A stretch of 64,000 nucleotides of DNA from assembly GCA_965213595.1 (NCBI GenBank), contig CBDBZO010000001.1, positions 124,001 through 188,000 on the forward strand, read 5' to 3'. This stretch comes from JBCCFC01 sp965213595. Lineage in GTDB: Bacteria > Chloroflexota > Anaerolineae > Caldilineales > Caldilineaceae. Every line of letters begins with the position of its first letter. Within the stretch, counting starts at the first letter, position 1. Below are positions 44,052 through 53,600 of this stretch, piece by piece. The translations under genes were made by a program, and so were the position numbers. The notes beneath the pieces are model-generated. The model saw only the letters and a list, made by a program, of their open reading frames with translations, did not search any database and had not been told where the DNA came from.

Positions 44052-45137
44052 CGGAGACTGGCACTACTGTAACTTTTAGGCATAATCGTCAAAAGGGGTG
44101 GGTGATTTATGTATTTGCGAGCAGGTAGTTGATCATTTTTGTGCGTCTGTTTTTTCTGAGTCCTCGATGTATTTTGACCTTTGCTTTCCAATGGGCGAAG
44201 GATCCGTCACAGGAGTTTGTGGTGGTTGGTATGGTGAGGTTTGGATAGTTTTTGTTGGTGAAGAGATACGGCGAGTTTCTGGTGAGCGAATGCATAGCGC
44301 TACGCAGTCTTCTGTGCATGAACTGGTTGTTTTCGTTGCGTTCTTTGAGGAAATCCCGGTACTCATCTTTGATGGTCTGTAACGCCTTCTGGAAGTCTTT
44401 TTCCTGCATGGCAACGATGTTTGCCATGAGCTGTTTGATAGCCTTGCCGCAGTCAGTTTTGGGGTTACCCGTGGTGTAACGGCGGATGATCTGCTTCTGA
44501 TGGAACAGACAGAGCTGGATGGGTGTTCCGGGAAACAGTCGCTTCAGGAGTCTGATGACGCCTTGCCTGCCGTCAATAGTGAAGCTGGAAAAGCGCCAGC
44601 CTTGTTTATGAAGAAAGAGCAGGTCCTCCTCCACATAGGCCAGTTTCTCCGCATCGATCTCCCGCCAATAGATATTCCTGCCCTCTGCTCTATACACCAG
44701 CAGCCCGTAACCACGGCCAAAGAAGGTGGCATCAAACACCAGCGGTACAGGATGATCCCCTGGAACAGGCCAGCATATCGGCGGATCGTACGCATCAAAA
44801 TGACGGCGTAGCGTCTCAATCCCGACCCCGTAACGGGCACTCAATTCCTTGAGAGTGTGCTTTCCAATACAGTAATCTTTCCAGGCAAAACCAACCCACC
44901 GACGAGAGCGTTTATGGCACCAGGCATGCCCGCAATGCTTGCAACGATAGCGTTGTAAGCCCCGCTTCTTACCGTCTTTAATCGCTCCGCTAACACCACA
45001 TTCAGGGCAGTTTTAATCCTACGCATATCCAAATCTCAGATAAATAACTGATTAATAACATAAAAATTACTAAATCACCCACCCCTTTTGACGATTATGC
45101 CAACTTTTACAAAGTTACAGTAGTGCCAGTCTCTCCG
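44052..45137. mobile_element. IS256-family (variant zinc-binding type) insertion sequence
   Basis: Perfect 31-bp inverted repeats at 44079-44109 and 45071-45101, plus outer arms GACTGGCACTACTGTAACTT (left, from 44056) repeated inversely at the right (about 45110-45130), separated from the inner arms by 2 nt on the left and 9 nt on the right. The ends are probably CGGAG (44052) and CTCCG (45137). No target duplication recognised. Confidence 0.85.
44107..45026 (-). pseudogene. IS256-type transposase with zinc ribbon, N-terminal frame disrupted
   Basis: From 45012 the frame encodes a zinc ribbon (CPECGVSG, CKHCGHAWCHKR), an HTH (LKELSARYGVGIETLRRHFD) and the DDE domain: VFDATFFGRGYGLLVYRAEG, FSSFTIDGRQGVIRLLKRLF and LCLFHQKQIIRR. 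A TAA lies just before the zinc ribbon, and the only good ATG (45026, MRRIKT) is in another frame, joinable by a -1 shift in a run of four A. Either frameshifting is used, as in many IS, or the gene is dead. Confidence 0.78.
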
Positions 45138-45157
45138 CAGATAGAAGGGCATTAGTC

Positions 45158-45733
45158 ATGTCTGGAATTTTCCTTTTCACGTTGCAATGTTATTTCGTTG
45201 CCGTTCTAGGTATCTCAGCAATTGCAAAGCTAGACTGCCTTAGTTGCTTTGCAAATACGCTCAAACAACAGAAATTACTGCCCCCTCACCTCATTGTTCC
45301 TACCAGCAGAATTCTGCCTGCAGCCGAGTGGGGACTTGCCCTTTCACTGGCTGGTGGATTTATTCCGCAGGCATCGGCAACCATGCTGCTGCTTCTTTTT
45401 CTTGTGTTTTTGTCGATGGAGGTAGCCCTGTACCGTGCAAAATCCAGTGCAGATTGTGGATGTTATGGAGATGCACATCACCAGTCAGTTGACCCTAGCA
45501 GCATTGTCGTCTCTACCACATTAGTGTCTTTGGCTGTTGTGAACTTCGCGCTCGTTCTGGGTGGAGCGAGAGTAAACAGTGGTTGGTTGCAAACCGTTTT
45601 GCTTGCCACCTTCTTGGCAGGAAGTGTATGGCTGTTCTACAAACTTCTCAAGCGCAAGCGATATGAGCAAACGTTGCGCCGGGACTACATGAGTCACAGA
45701 ATGGCTTCGGGTGTTGGTACTACCGCTGCATAG
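45158..45733 (+). CDS. MauE-like membrane protein
   Basis: 191 aa with four or five membrane helices (FTLQCYFVAVLGISAIAKLD; ILPAAEWGLALSLAGGFIPQ; TMLLLLFLVFLSMEVALYRA; then two more) and the loop SSADCGCYGDAHHQSVDP near 100-115. This is the MauE/DoxX arrangement, with the CGCYG pair in place of CGCFG. Its counterpart in cassette A is at 35159-36049, which has an extra soluble domain. Inferred role: electron transfer for disulfide formation in exported proteins of the cassette. Confidence 0.82.
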   Translation: MSGIFLFTLQCYFVAVLGISAIAKLDCLSCFANTLKQQKLLPPHLIVPTSRILPAAEWGLALSLAGGFIPQASATMLLLLFLVFLSMEVALYRAKSSADCGCYGDAHHQSVDPSSIVVSTTLVSLAVVNFALVLGGARVNSGWLQTVLLATFLAGSVWLFYKLLKRKRYEQTLRRDYMSHRMASGVGTTAA

Positions 45734-45772
45734 TCAAACTTTTGACAATTCATCAGTATGGAATAGGAAGAT

Positions 45773-46522
45773 ATGAATCGCTTTACACCTCTAAAAAGAT
45801 TTAGCCTTGCTGTTACAGGTTTGCTAGCGTTAGTAGGTTGCGCAGTTGACCCCGTTGATCTCTCAACCGGTATTTACAATAGCACCCAGGTAGTCTCCTC
45901 AGTGGAGCAACAGACGGGAGACAGTTCGGATAACCCCAGCGACGTACTCAAAGCGGGCGAGTGCATTGTCAGCAACGCCGGCACGGTGTCGGGCACGGCA
46001 CGTTTTCAAGAGCAATCAATTGATGGCGCCTTTGCGACCTTTATCTACGACAGCGGGGCAACTCAAGCCGTCCGCATTCAAGATGGCGAGTTTGCGGCTC
46101 CGCTCATCGCCCGGCGCTGTGGTAATGACATTGAGTTTGTTGGATTCCAATTGATCGTTGGCGAATGGCGTGAATACATCGAACCCACTGAGACCACGCT
46201 CGACTTGAGCATTGAACTGTCGCAAGCGCCTGTTGTGCTCGAAGAGAACGCTGCCGAACATAAAGTCGTGTTCGGCACAATTTCCGGCACGGTTCAGCAG
46301 GGTGGTCAACCCGTGCCAGATGGAACAGAAGTTACCGTCTCCATCGCCGGTGGGCTGGCGCAAACAGTTTTTACGCACGATGGTCGGTACAGCGCCACTA
46401 CACTTGGCGATTTGAGCGACGGGACGGAAAGTTATCTGCCCGTCACTATCAGCGTAGACTCGCAAACGGTGAATGTCGTGCCAGCCACAGGTGATGACAC
46501 GCAGGACATTGATCTGTCATAG
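45773..46522 (+). CDS. Lipoprotein with carboxypeptidase-regulatory-like domain
   Basis: 249 aa, lipobox LVGC (Cys near 23). The mature part has two beta domains; the second (VVFGTISGTVQQGGQPVPDG, TEVTVSIAGGLAQTVFTHDG, RYSATTLGDL) is a prealbumin/CarboxypepD_reg-like sandwich typical of surface proteins. One cysteine pair (GECIVSN, ARRCGND). Cassette B, same strand and close spacing. Confidence 0.72.
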   Translation: MNRFTPLKRFSLAVTGLLALVGCAVDPVDLSTGIYNSTQVVSSVEQQTGDSSDNPSDVLKAGECIVSNAGTVSGTARFQEQSIDGAFATFIYDSGATQAVRIQDGEFAAPLIARRCGNDIEFVGFQLIVGEWREYIEPTETTLDLSIELSQAPVVLEENAAEHKVVFGTISGTVQQGGQPVPDGTEVTVSIAGGLAQTVFTHDGRYSATTLGDLSDGTESYLPVTISVDSQTVNVVPATGDDTQDIDLS

Positions 46523-46559
46523 TTGTTGGATTCCCTGAAATGGGCAAGAACATCAAACC

Positions 46560-47894
46560 ATGAGAAATATCAAAGTTCCTCTGATGATTGTGTCGTTCGC
46601 ATTACTGTTTTGCTTTGGGTTTAGCCCAGCATCGGCCCAAACACCTAATGAACCAGATGTCAACCCAAGCGAAAAGATTAGCGAGTGGTTGACATATGTT
46701 GACCCCCGTTTCGACTTTACGGTTGAGTACCCGGCTGCTTGGAGTACGCGGCCACGAGATGATGAACCTGGGTACGTGGGTGGAACACTTGTGTTCAGCA
46801 AGTCTGAAATTGATAGCACCTTTCAGTGCGATGAAGGTGCTCCACTGAGAATCGAGCTTGGTTTGTACTTGTCTGAATATACGCCATCTTCAACTTTGGC
46901 GGAGTGGTCTGAAAAACGTGACCAGGCTAATGCTGCATTTCCCGCCGATCAGATTCGTATCACGAATGCTTATACGGGGGAAATCGGAGGCAAAGAGGCA
47001 TATTATAAAGAAGGAGTGTCGCCATTAACGGAGTTTGCTTACTTCAATGTGCTTCATGACAAAACTGTTTGGTTTGTGTGGATGAATAGTGCAGACGAAC
47101 AGAACAAAGAGCTGCTTCAACAAGTTGTTGAATCCTTAGAATTTGGTTCGGATACGCCTAACACACTTCAGGAAGCTTACGGCAAAGAGTTTCAGCCAGC
47201 TCCTTTACAACAACAAGTAGAGAACCTGACACAAACATTCATTCCCTCCACCTCAGCGTTTGAAGTTTGGGAAGCAGACGAAGGGTATCCAATTTTCTCA
47301 ACGCGAAACGTAGTGGTAGTCAACACAAGGCAAAAGAAAACATCGCAACCTCTACTGCCCGTTTCTCGAGGGCTCACGAGCATCGCCAGTAACTATATAG
47401 TTCCTGTTAGCGTCACAGCAACTATTCTTTGTGGCAACCTTAACGCTCCGGTGTGTAACGGTACTCATAAAGGTCAAGCTGCCAACGCAGTCGATATGTC
47501 CATGAGCGCAGGAACTTCCGTTAGAAATTCCGCCAGATCCATCAAAAATTCAGCGGGTTGGGACAGTTCTGGATATGGCAACCTCGTGACGATGTATGAT
47601 AGCAGCAATAATCATGTTGCTTACTATGCACACTTGTCCTCCATTAATCACACAAATCTTAATTCAACGCAGCCAGTGTCCCAAGGAGTACAAATTGGGC
47701 TGTCCGGCTGTACCGGAAACTGTGGTGGGAATCACCTCCACTTCCACGTGCGGACAGGAAGTTCGGCGGGGAACCAGCCCGTTGCTCTGGGTAGCATGCC
47801 AGGGTTGACAATTAACAGCAGCTATCCAAACTGCGGGAAGAGTGCAGGAAACTGCCCAGGAGGATTCCAATGTACCTGTGGTCAAGCAAACTGA
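46560..47894 (+). CDS. M23-family (lysostaphin-like) endopeptidase
   Basis: 444 aa with a signal peptide (MIVSFALLFCFGFSPASAQ). A PsbP-like domain (about 40-200, YVDPRFDFTVEYPAAWSTRP) is followed by an M23 domain at about 285-420. Zinc ligands are in place: GTHKGQAANAVDMSMSAG (H and D), YYAHLSSINH and GGNHLHFHVR. It ends in a Cys-rich tail (CGKSAGNCPGGFQCTC). It would cut peptidoglycan cross-bridges or another glycine-rich substrate outside the cell. Counterpart of the damaged gene in cassette A. Confidence 0.87.
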   Translation: MRNIKVPLMIVSFALLFCFGFSPASAQTPNEPDVNPSEKISEWLTYVDPRFDFTVEYPAAWSTRPRDDEPGYVGGTLVFSKSEIDSTFQCDEGAPLRIELGLYLSEYTPSSTLAEWSEKRDQANAAFPADQIRITNAYTGEIGGKEAYYKEGVSPLTEFAYFNVLHDKTVWFVWMNSADEQNKELLQQVVESLEFGSDTPNTLQEAYGKEFQPAPLQQQVENLTQTFIPSTSAFEVWEADEGYPIFSTRNVVVVNTRQKKTSQPLLPVSRGLTSIASNYIVPVSVTATILCGNLNAPVCNGTHKGQAANAVDMSMSAGTSVRNSARSIKNSAGWDSSGYGNLVTMYDSSNNHVAYYAHLSSINHTNLNSTQPVSQGVQIGLSGCTGNCGGNHLHFHVRTGSSAGNQPVALGSMPGLTINSSYPNCGKSAGNCPGGFQCTCGQAN

Positions 47895-47955
47895 CAGTTT
47901 GAGGCATGGCATAGTGATTATTTGAAGTGTGCCGCCTCAAATCTTCGGCTTTCGG

Positions 47956-47997
47956 ATGCAAGCCTCAACCCTATTGTTTGAGGCTTGCATTTGTTTT
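47956..47997 (+). terminator. Rho-independent terminator after the M23 gene
   Basis: ATGCAAGCCTCAA (47956-47968) / TTTGAGGCTTGCAT (47977-47990), then TTGTTTT. It lies only 20 bp before the next start codon. Confidence 0.88.
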
Positions 47998-48016
47998 GAG
48001 CATCGGGAAAACAGAA

Positions 48017-49111
48017 ATGAGCCAACGAACAAATTATTGGCACGCAACGAAATGGTTAACAATACTTCTTGGTTGCGGTTTATGCATGAACGCCTGTTTT
48101 TCGATGCAGATCGTTAATGATGTTATGCCAATTTCATCTTCCGTTGACTCTTTTGTTTTATTCGCGCGCAGTGATGATCTATGGCAGTCTGACTTGAATG
48201 GGCAGAAAATCAAACGGCTAACTGAGGGTGGTCTTTTGAATTGGCATATGGAGCAAGATGATGACTGGATGCGTGCTGCTTCATATCGGCCACCACAAGT
48301 GTCACCAAATGGTCAATGGGCTGTCTTATCTCAAACAGGGCTTGATCTCATTTTAGTTAATTTGGAGTCTCGTAAACAAAAAGAGCTATCAGACTTTGGA
48401 GCACCCATTGTTGCTTGGTCACCTGACTCTCGCTCTTTTGCCTATATATCAATGACAGGCAACAAAGAGCAGTTGTATTTGTATGACGTGGAAACTGATC
48501 AAAGAACAACTTTACTTGAGTCAGAAGGTGATTTAATTAACAATATACAGTCGATTACTTGGTCACCAGATGGGAGCCGCATAGCATTTGTCTGTTGCAC
48601 AAACCAAACTACAAACGATACAAGAAAAACCGGGAAGATACAGGTGGTTGATGTATCAAGCAAGAGCGTAGTAAAGGTTGAAGTTGTGCAGGCCTCATTT
48701 GCTGGTCACCCGCCTGTGTGCTGGACAAACAATGGGACAGTTACGACAAAAGTAGAGACGAGTGTTTATTGTTCTACTGATCAATCTCTCTCTTACAGTC
48801 GTTCACCAAACGGAAAGCAAATGGCAATCCTGGGGCCGCAGTCACCCGATGATCAAAATTGGACAGGTTTGAGTCAGCTTACTATTAAGCAGATAGATAC
48901 AGGTGAAGTTTTGTGGCAGCATGAATTGAACAAAAACTTCAAAGTGATAAACTGGTCACCCCTAGGTGATGTTTTATTCCTTGATAATATTCAAAGCCGC
49001 TCACCAATTTGGTACACACCATTACACACTCAAGGTCAGCCTGCGATCCTTATAGAAGAGGGTTTTTTAGTGGAGACATTTTCACGGCATTATTCATATA
49101 ATAACCGGTGA
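48017..49111 (+). CDS. Lipoprotein with TolB-like/PD40 beta-propeller
   Basis: 364 aa from the ATG at 48017; the frame upstream of it passes through a terminator and is not coding. Lipobox MNAC (Cys near 27). PD40-type blades: VLFARSDDLWQSDLNGQKIK-like start, PQVSPNGQWAVLSQTGLDLI, AWSPDSRSFAYISMTGNKEQ, TWSPDGSRIAFVCCTNQTTN and INWSPLGDVLFLDNIQSRSP. A six-bladed extracellular propeller is expected. Last gene of cassette B, parallel to the Reg_prop lipoprotein of cassette A. Confidence 0.82.
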   Translation: MSQRTNYWHATKWLTILLGCGLCMNACFSMQIVNDVMPISSSVDSFVLFARSDDLWQSDLNGQKIKRLTEGGLLNWHMEQDDDWMRAASYRPPQVSPNGQWAVLSQTGLDLILVNLESRKQKELSDFGAPIVAWSPDSRSFAYISMTGNKEQLYLYDVETDQRTTLLESEGDLINNIQSITWSPDGSRIAFVCCTNQTTNDTRKTGKIQVVDVSSKSVVKVEVVQASFAGHPPVCWTNNGTVTTKVETSVYCSTDQSLSYSRSPNGKQMAILGPQSPDDQNWTGLSQLTIKQIDTGEVLWQHELNKNFKVINWSPLGDVLFLDNIQSRSPIWYTPLHTQGQPAILIEEGFLVETFSRHYSYNNR

Positions 49112-49126
49112 GTATTTTGGGCGCAT

Positions 49127-49657
49127 CTAGCGCGTCCAGAACACATGCACCGTCTCGACAGTAAAAACATCCCCGTTTATCTCCATGTCGCGCCCCATCG
49201 CCTCATAGTCGATGTAGGATTGCAGCTGCTGCGGTATCTCGGTCGTTTCCTCGGTCAGCTCCTGCACGTAGTCGGCCAGCCTGCGGTACTCCCCGCAATA
49301 GTTCTCCTCCAGGGCCTTCGCAGCCAGCTCCACCTCCTCGTCGAGATGTTTCAGCACCTCTGCGCCCAGCCGTCCATGCTCCTCGATAAAGAGCGCCAGT
49401 CGCTGTACCTGGGGAATCCCTGTATACTCGGAAATTCGGATGCCCTCAAAGCCCTCATAGTCGTGAATCGCCCACTCTTCAGCGTCGGGAATCGGTGAGG
49501 CCTTCAGCATCGCCCGCAATTCGGCGTAGAGGTCGTCCAGCTCCTGGGTAGCGTCGATCCATTTCCCGTACAGGATGCCGTTATTGTAGCTGGCGAGGCA
49601 CGCCACGTAGATGCGTATTTCGCTGTCGTGGGCGGTGGTGGTTGAAGTCTTTTGCAT
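49127..49657 (-). CDS. ardA: Antirestriction protein ArdA (copy 2)
   Basis: 176 aa from the ATG at 49657 behind AAGGAAACGG. Same motifs as copy 1 (EIRIYVACLASYNNGILYGK, EEWAIHDYEGFEGIRISEYT, NYCGEYRRLADYVQELTEET) with many substitutions; copy 2 lacks the GFEE before VHVFW at the C-terminus. It lies right of cassette B, in the same relation to the 112-aa and 78-aa genes as copy 1. Confidence 0.95.
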   Translation of the reverse strand: MQKTSTTTAHDSEIRIYVACLASYNNGILYGKWIDATQELDDLYAELRAMLKASPIPDAEEWAIHDYEGFEGIRISEYTGIPQVQRLALFIEEHGRLGAEVLKHLDEEVELAAKALEENYCGEYRRLADYVQELTEETTEIPQQLQSYIDYEAMGRDMEINGDVFTVETVHVFWTR

Positions 49658-49690
49658 GTCCGTTTCCTTCGCGGTTGGTGCGGCCCCTTC

Positions 49691-49768
49691 AGCCGGGCGG
49701 AGAAGCGGGCGGGGCCAGGGCGTGACACGTTTGGGCGGGAACCCCTTGCGCGGCCCGCGCGCCCGGCT
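49691..49768. promoter_or_regulatory. Folded GC-rich leader of ardA copy 2
   Basis: AGCCGGGCG (49691-49699) / CGCCCGGCT (49760-49768) followed by AG; same arms and almost the same loop as at 40950-41027. Confidence 0.55.
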
Positions 49769-49866
49769 AGGGACAGAGCAACCAACACGCAAGGAAACGA
49801 CAGCAGGGGACTTCCAAAACCGTCCCAGCTGCGTCATTGTCCGGGTACGCCATCGAGCAGTGAACT

Positions 49867-50205
49867 ATGACGCGGATGCAAAAACACCTGACCGAGCTGT
49901 CCGGCTTGCCCTTTGCGCCGTGGGTGCAGGATGAAGCGCGGCGGCGCGCGCTGTGTGAGCTGGTGGCCCTCATCGAAGGGTATGTAAGGGAAGCCCGCGA
50001 GCGGCCCGCGAAAGCAGAGGAGCTGGACGCGCTCGACGAGCTGGAGGGGGAGGGCGGCAAGGCCGAATGGATTTGTCGCTCGCTGCGGGGCTGCGCGACA
50101 ATTGAACAACCGGCGCAGCGCGTGGCCATGTTGCAACAGGGGCTGGAACGGTTGAAACGGCTCCATGCGGCCCAGCTTGCGCAGCCCGGCTCGAACCGAT
50201 GGTGA
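49867..50205 (+). CDS. 112-aa helical protein (copy 2)
   Basis: MTRMQKHLTELSGLPFAPWV at the start; close paralog of 41125-41463 with scattered changes in the first 88 residues, the same after that. Divergent from ardA copy 2, upstream of the 78-aa gene. Unknown function. The region between it and the 78-aa gene (50206-50389) has small hairpins GAGCAG/CTGCTC and CGGCAATATTGCCG. Confidence 0.65.
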   Translation: MTRMQKHLTELSGLPFAPWVQDEARRRALCELVALIEGYVREARERPAKAEELDALDELEGEGGKAEWICRSLRGCATIEQPAQRVAMLQQGLERLKRLHAAQLAQPGSNRW

Positions 50206-50389
50206 GCAGAAAATCCTGCTCTACCGGCAATATTGCCGTTGAAAGCAGCGGACGAATGGCTATACCAGACATCTTCCAACGCTTCCCCTGCCTTCATGCC
50301 GCGCCAGAAATCCACTCTCCAGTGGCAACCCAGCTTGCTGGGCACGTTAAGCGAAGCAGCGACAGCGGACCCCAACGAACCCCCAGACC

Positions 50390-50626
50390 ATGAACTACCC
50401 CCACCTGCTCGAACAATTCCTGACCCACTACAAACCGGCCCTGAAGCAGGAGCTGATGCAGCAGGGCGAGCTGGAGGCCTACATCCAGGCACAAGCCGAG
50501 ACGATGGCCGAGACCAGGGCGCGGATTCGCACGCAGATTCAGGAGCGCGACCCATCTTTGGGCAGCCTCCAGCTCGACCTGGAGGCCGCCGCCGCCGTGC
50601 GCGAACTGTACCTGACGCCCAGCTAG
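50390..50626 (+). CDS. 78-aa coiled-coil-like protein (copy 2)
   Basis: Same protein as at 41648-41884. Its stop (50624-50626) overlaps the point where the methylase-helicase frame, in the -1 register, becomes protein-like. No strong Shine-Dalgarno is visible before its ATG. Either the two are translationally coupled, or a frameshift fuses them; see the large gene. Confidence 0.6.
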   Translation: MNYPHLLEQFLTHYKPALKQELMQQGELEAYIQAQAETMAETRARIRTQIQERDPSLGSLQLDLEAAAAVRELYLTPS

Positions 50627-50631
50627 TTTCT

Positions 50632-53600
50632 CTGTTCGATGCGGCCGCAGCGGGCGGCGCGACGCTCGGCGTCGCGCCGCCCGATCTACCCTCACCAGCA
50701 CCGACTCCCCCATCCCGCACGACCAATCGCAGACCCCCTCAGCCAGCCACGCAGCCCGGCCTCTTTGGTGCTTCCGCTGAGGCTGCACCCGTCGCCGACG
50801 CGCCGCTGCTGGAAAGCGTGGCGCAGGAAGCGGCTGCGCCCGCCTTCCGGCTGGAGGGGGTGCAGAGCGCCTCCGGCGCCAAGGGCAAGGCGCGCGACCT
50901 GCTGGCCGCGCTGCGTCTGCTCAAGCTGCTGGAAGGCATGGAGGGGGAGGGGCGCACCACCTCGGATGAAGAAAAGCGCATCCTGGCCCGCTTTCCCGGC
51001 TTTGGAGCGCTGGCCAACGACCTCTTCCCCGACCCCACCACGGGCGAATTCAAGCCCGGCTGGGAGACGCTGGGGGACGAGTTGCAGGAGCTGCTCTCGA
51101 CCGAAGAGTATGAATCGGCCAAGCGCTCCACCTACAACGCCTTCTACACGGCCCAGCCGGTCATGCGGGCGATCTATGCGGCGCTCGCCGGCTTCGGCGT
51201 GTCGGCCAAAGGCACGCGCGCGCTGGAGCCGGGCTGCGCCGTCGGCAATTTTATCGGCATGGCCCCAGCGGGCATGGAGTTTGTGGGGGTGGAGATGGAA
51301 ACGCTGTCGGGGCGCATCGCCCGCCAGCTCTACCCGGAGGCCAATATCCGCATCGAGGATTTTGGCGACACGCCCCTGCCGGAGGGCAGCGTGGATGTGG
51401 TGGTGGGCAACGTGCCCTTTGCCGATTTGAAGCGCACCCACCAAGGGCAGAAGCTGCCGCTGCACGACTATTTCTTCGCCAAGTCACTCGACGGGCTGCG
51501 CGAGGGCGGTATTCTGGCGCTGGTGACGAGCCGCTTTACCCTCGACAAGCTCGACCCCGCCTTCCGCGATTATTTGAATGAGCGCGCCGACTTTCTGGGC
51601 GCGATTCGCCTGCCGACCGACGCCTTTAAGCAGGAGGGGACGCAGGTGGTGACCGATATTTTGTTTCTTCAAAAGGGCAAGCAGCAGGGCCGCTCGCTCT
51701 CCAGCCTGCTGCCGGGCGATGCGTGGCTCGACACCGCGCTGCTCGATGCGGAACACAGTTCCACCCGCTACAACCGCTACTTTGCCGAGCACCCGGAAAT
51801 GGTGGTCGGCACGCTGTCCACCGGGCGCGGGCTGTATCGGGAGAATGAGCTGCGGGTCGAGCCACCGGCAGCGGGGCTGGAGGCCGCGCTGCGGGGGGCG
51901 GTGCAGCAGCTCCCGCAGGCTTTCTACACGCCGCGTCAGCAACCCCTGGCCGAGATGCCCAGGCAGCGGGAGACATCCAGCGAGCGGCTCCTGGCGGCCG
52001 GTTCGTTCCTGGTGGGGGATGACGGCTTTATCCTGCAGGTGGTGGATGCGGCGGGGACAACCGCGCCGGTGCGGCACGGGCAGAAACGGCTGCACGCGCT
52101 CTCCGGCAAGGTCGGCCAGCGGCTGGCCGGACTGATTGAAATCCGCGACGCGGCGCGCGCGGTGCTGGCCACGCAGAGCGAGGAGCGCTCCCGCTTCGAG
52201 CGCGAGCAGGCGCGGCAGCAGCTCAACGGCTGCTACGACCGCTTTGTCAAGCGCTGGGGGCCGATTAACCTGACCCACCTCTCAACGCGGGCGGACGGCG
52301 GCACGCTGCGACGGATGCCCAACGTGGCCAAATTCACCGACGACCCGGACGCCTATCTGGTGATGGCGCTGGAGCGCTACGACGAGCGCGACGGCAGCGT
52401 CGAAAAGATGCCCATCCTGCTGCACGACGTGATTGGCCCGGCCGAGCGGGTGCAGCACGTCGATTCGGCGCTGGACGGGCTGCTGGTCAGCCTCAACGAA
52501 CGCGGGCGGGTGGATATTGAGTATATCAGCCAGCTCTACGAGCAGCCGCCGCAGCGAGTGGTCGAGGAGCTGGGCGGGCGTATCTTCTTCGACCCGGCGC
52601 AGGAAGCCTATGTGACGGCGGAGGAATATCTATCGGGCAACGTGCGGCGCAAGCTGGCCGAGGCGCGAGCAGCAGAGGGTGACCCGCGCTGCGGGGCGAA
52701 CGTGGCGGCGCTGGAGGGGGCGCAGCCGGACGATGTGCTGCCGGGCGACATCGACCCCAATCTGGGGGCGGGCTGGATACCGACCGATATTATCCGGCAA
52801 TTTGTCAGCGAGCTGCTGGAATGCCGCGCGAGCGCCATTGAGGTGGACTACGTGGCCAAGGATGCGCTCTGGCACGTCCAGGCCGAGCGCTTTGTCAGAT
52901 GGGGCATTCCGGCCCAATCCACCTTTGGCACAGCCAAGCGCGACGCGGTGAGCCTCTTAAACGACGCGCTCAACCTGCGCTCGCCCACGATTTACGAGCT
53001 GGTGAGCGACGGCGAGGGGGGTGAAAAGCGGGTGGTGGAGCAGACGGCGACGCTGGCGGCGCGCGAGAAGCTGGCGACCATCAAGGAGCGCTTTCGGGGC
53101 TGGGTCTTTGCCGAGCCGGAACGCACCGACCGGCTGGTGCGGCTCTACAACGACACCTTCAACAGCGACCGCCTGCGCAGCTATGACGGGGCGCACCTCA
53201 CCTTTCCGGGGATGAACCCGGAGATTGCGCTGCGGCCACACCAGGTCAACGCGGTCTGGCGCACCATGACCGACGGCAACACGCTGCTGGCCCACGTGGT
53301 GGGGGCGGGCAAGACCTTTGAGATGATTGCGGCGGGCATGAAGCTCAAGCAGACGGGATTGGCCAGAAAGCCGCTCTTTGTCGTGCCCAACCACATGCTG
53401 GAGCAGTTTTCGAGGGAATTCTACCTGCTCTACCCCAACGCCAACCTGCTGGTCGCCAGCAAGGAGGATTTGACGGCCGCCAAGCGTAAGCTCTTCACGG
53501 CCAAGGTGACGTCGGGGGATTGGGATGGGGTGATTATGACCCACTCCTCGTTTAGCAAGATTGGGATGTCGCCGACGTATCAGGCGGGCTTTATGCGCGA

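Noticed and set aside
50233..50630. N-terminal extension of the methylase-helicase from a TTG at 50233
   Set aside because: Pro/Arg/Gly-rich, overlaps a better frame (78 aa) and has no ribosome site.
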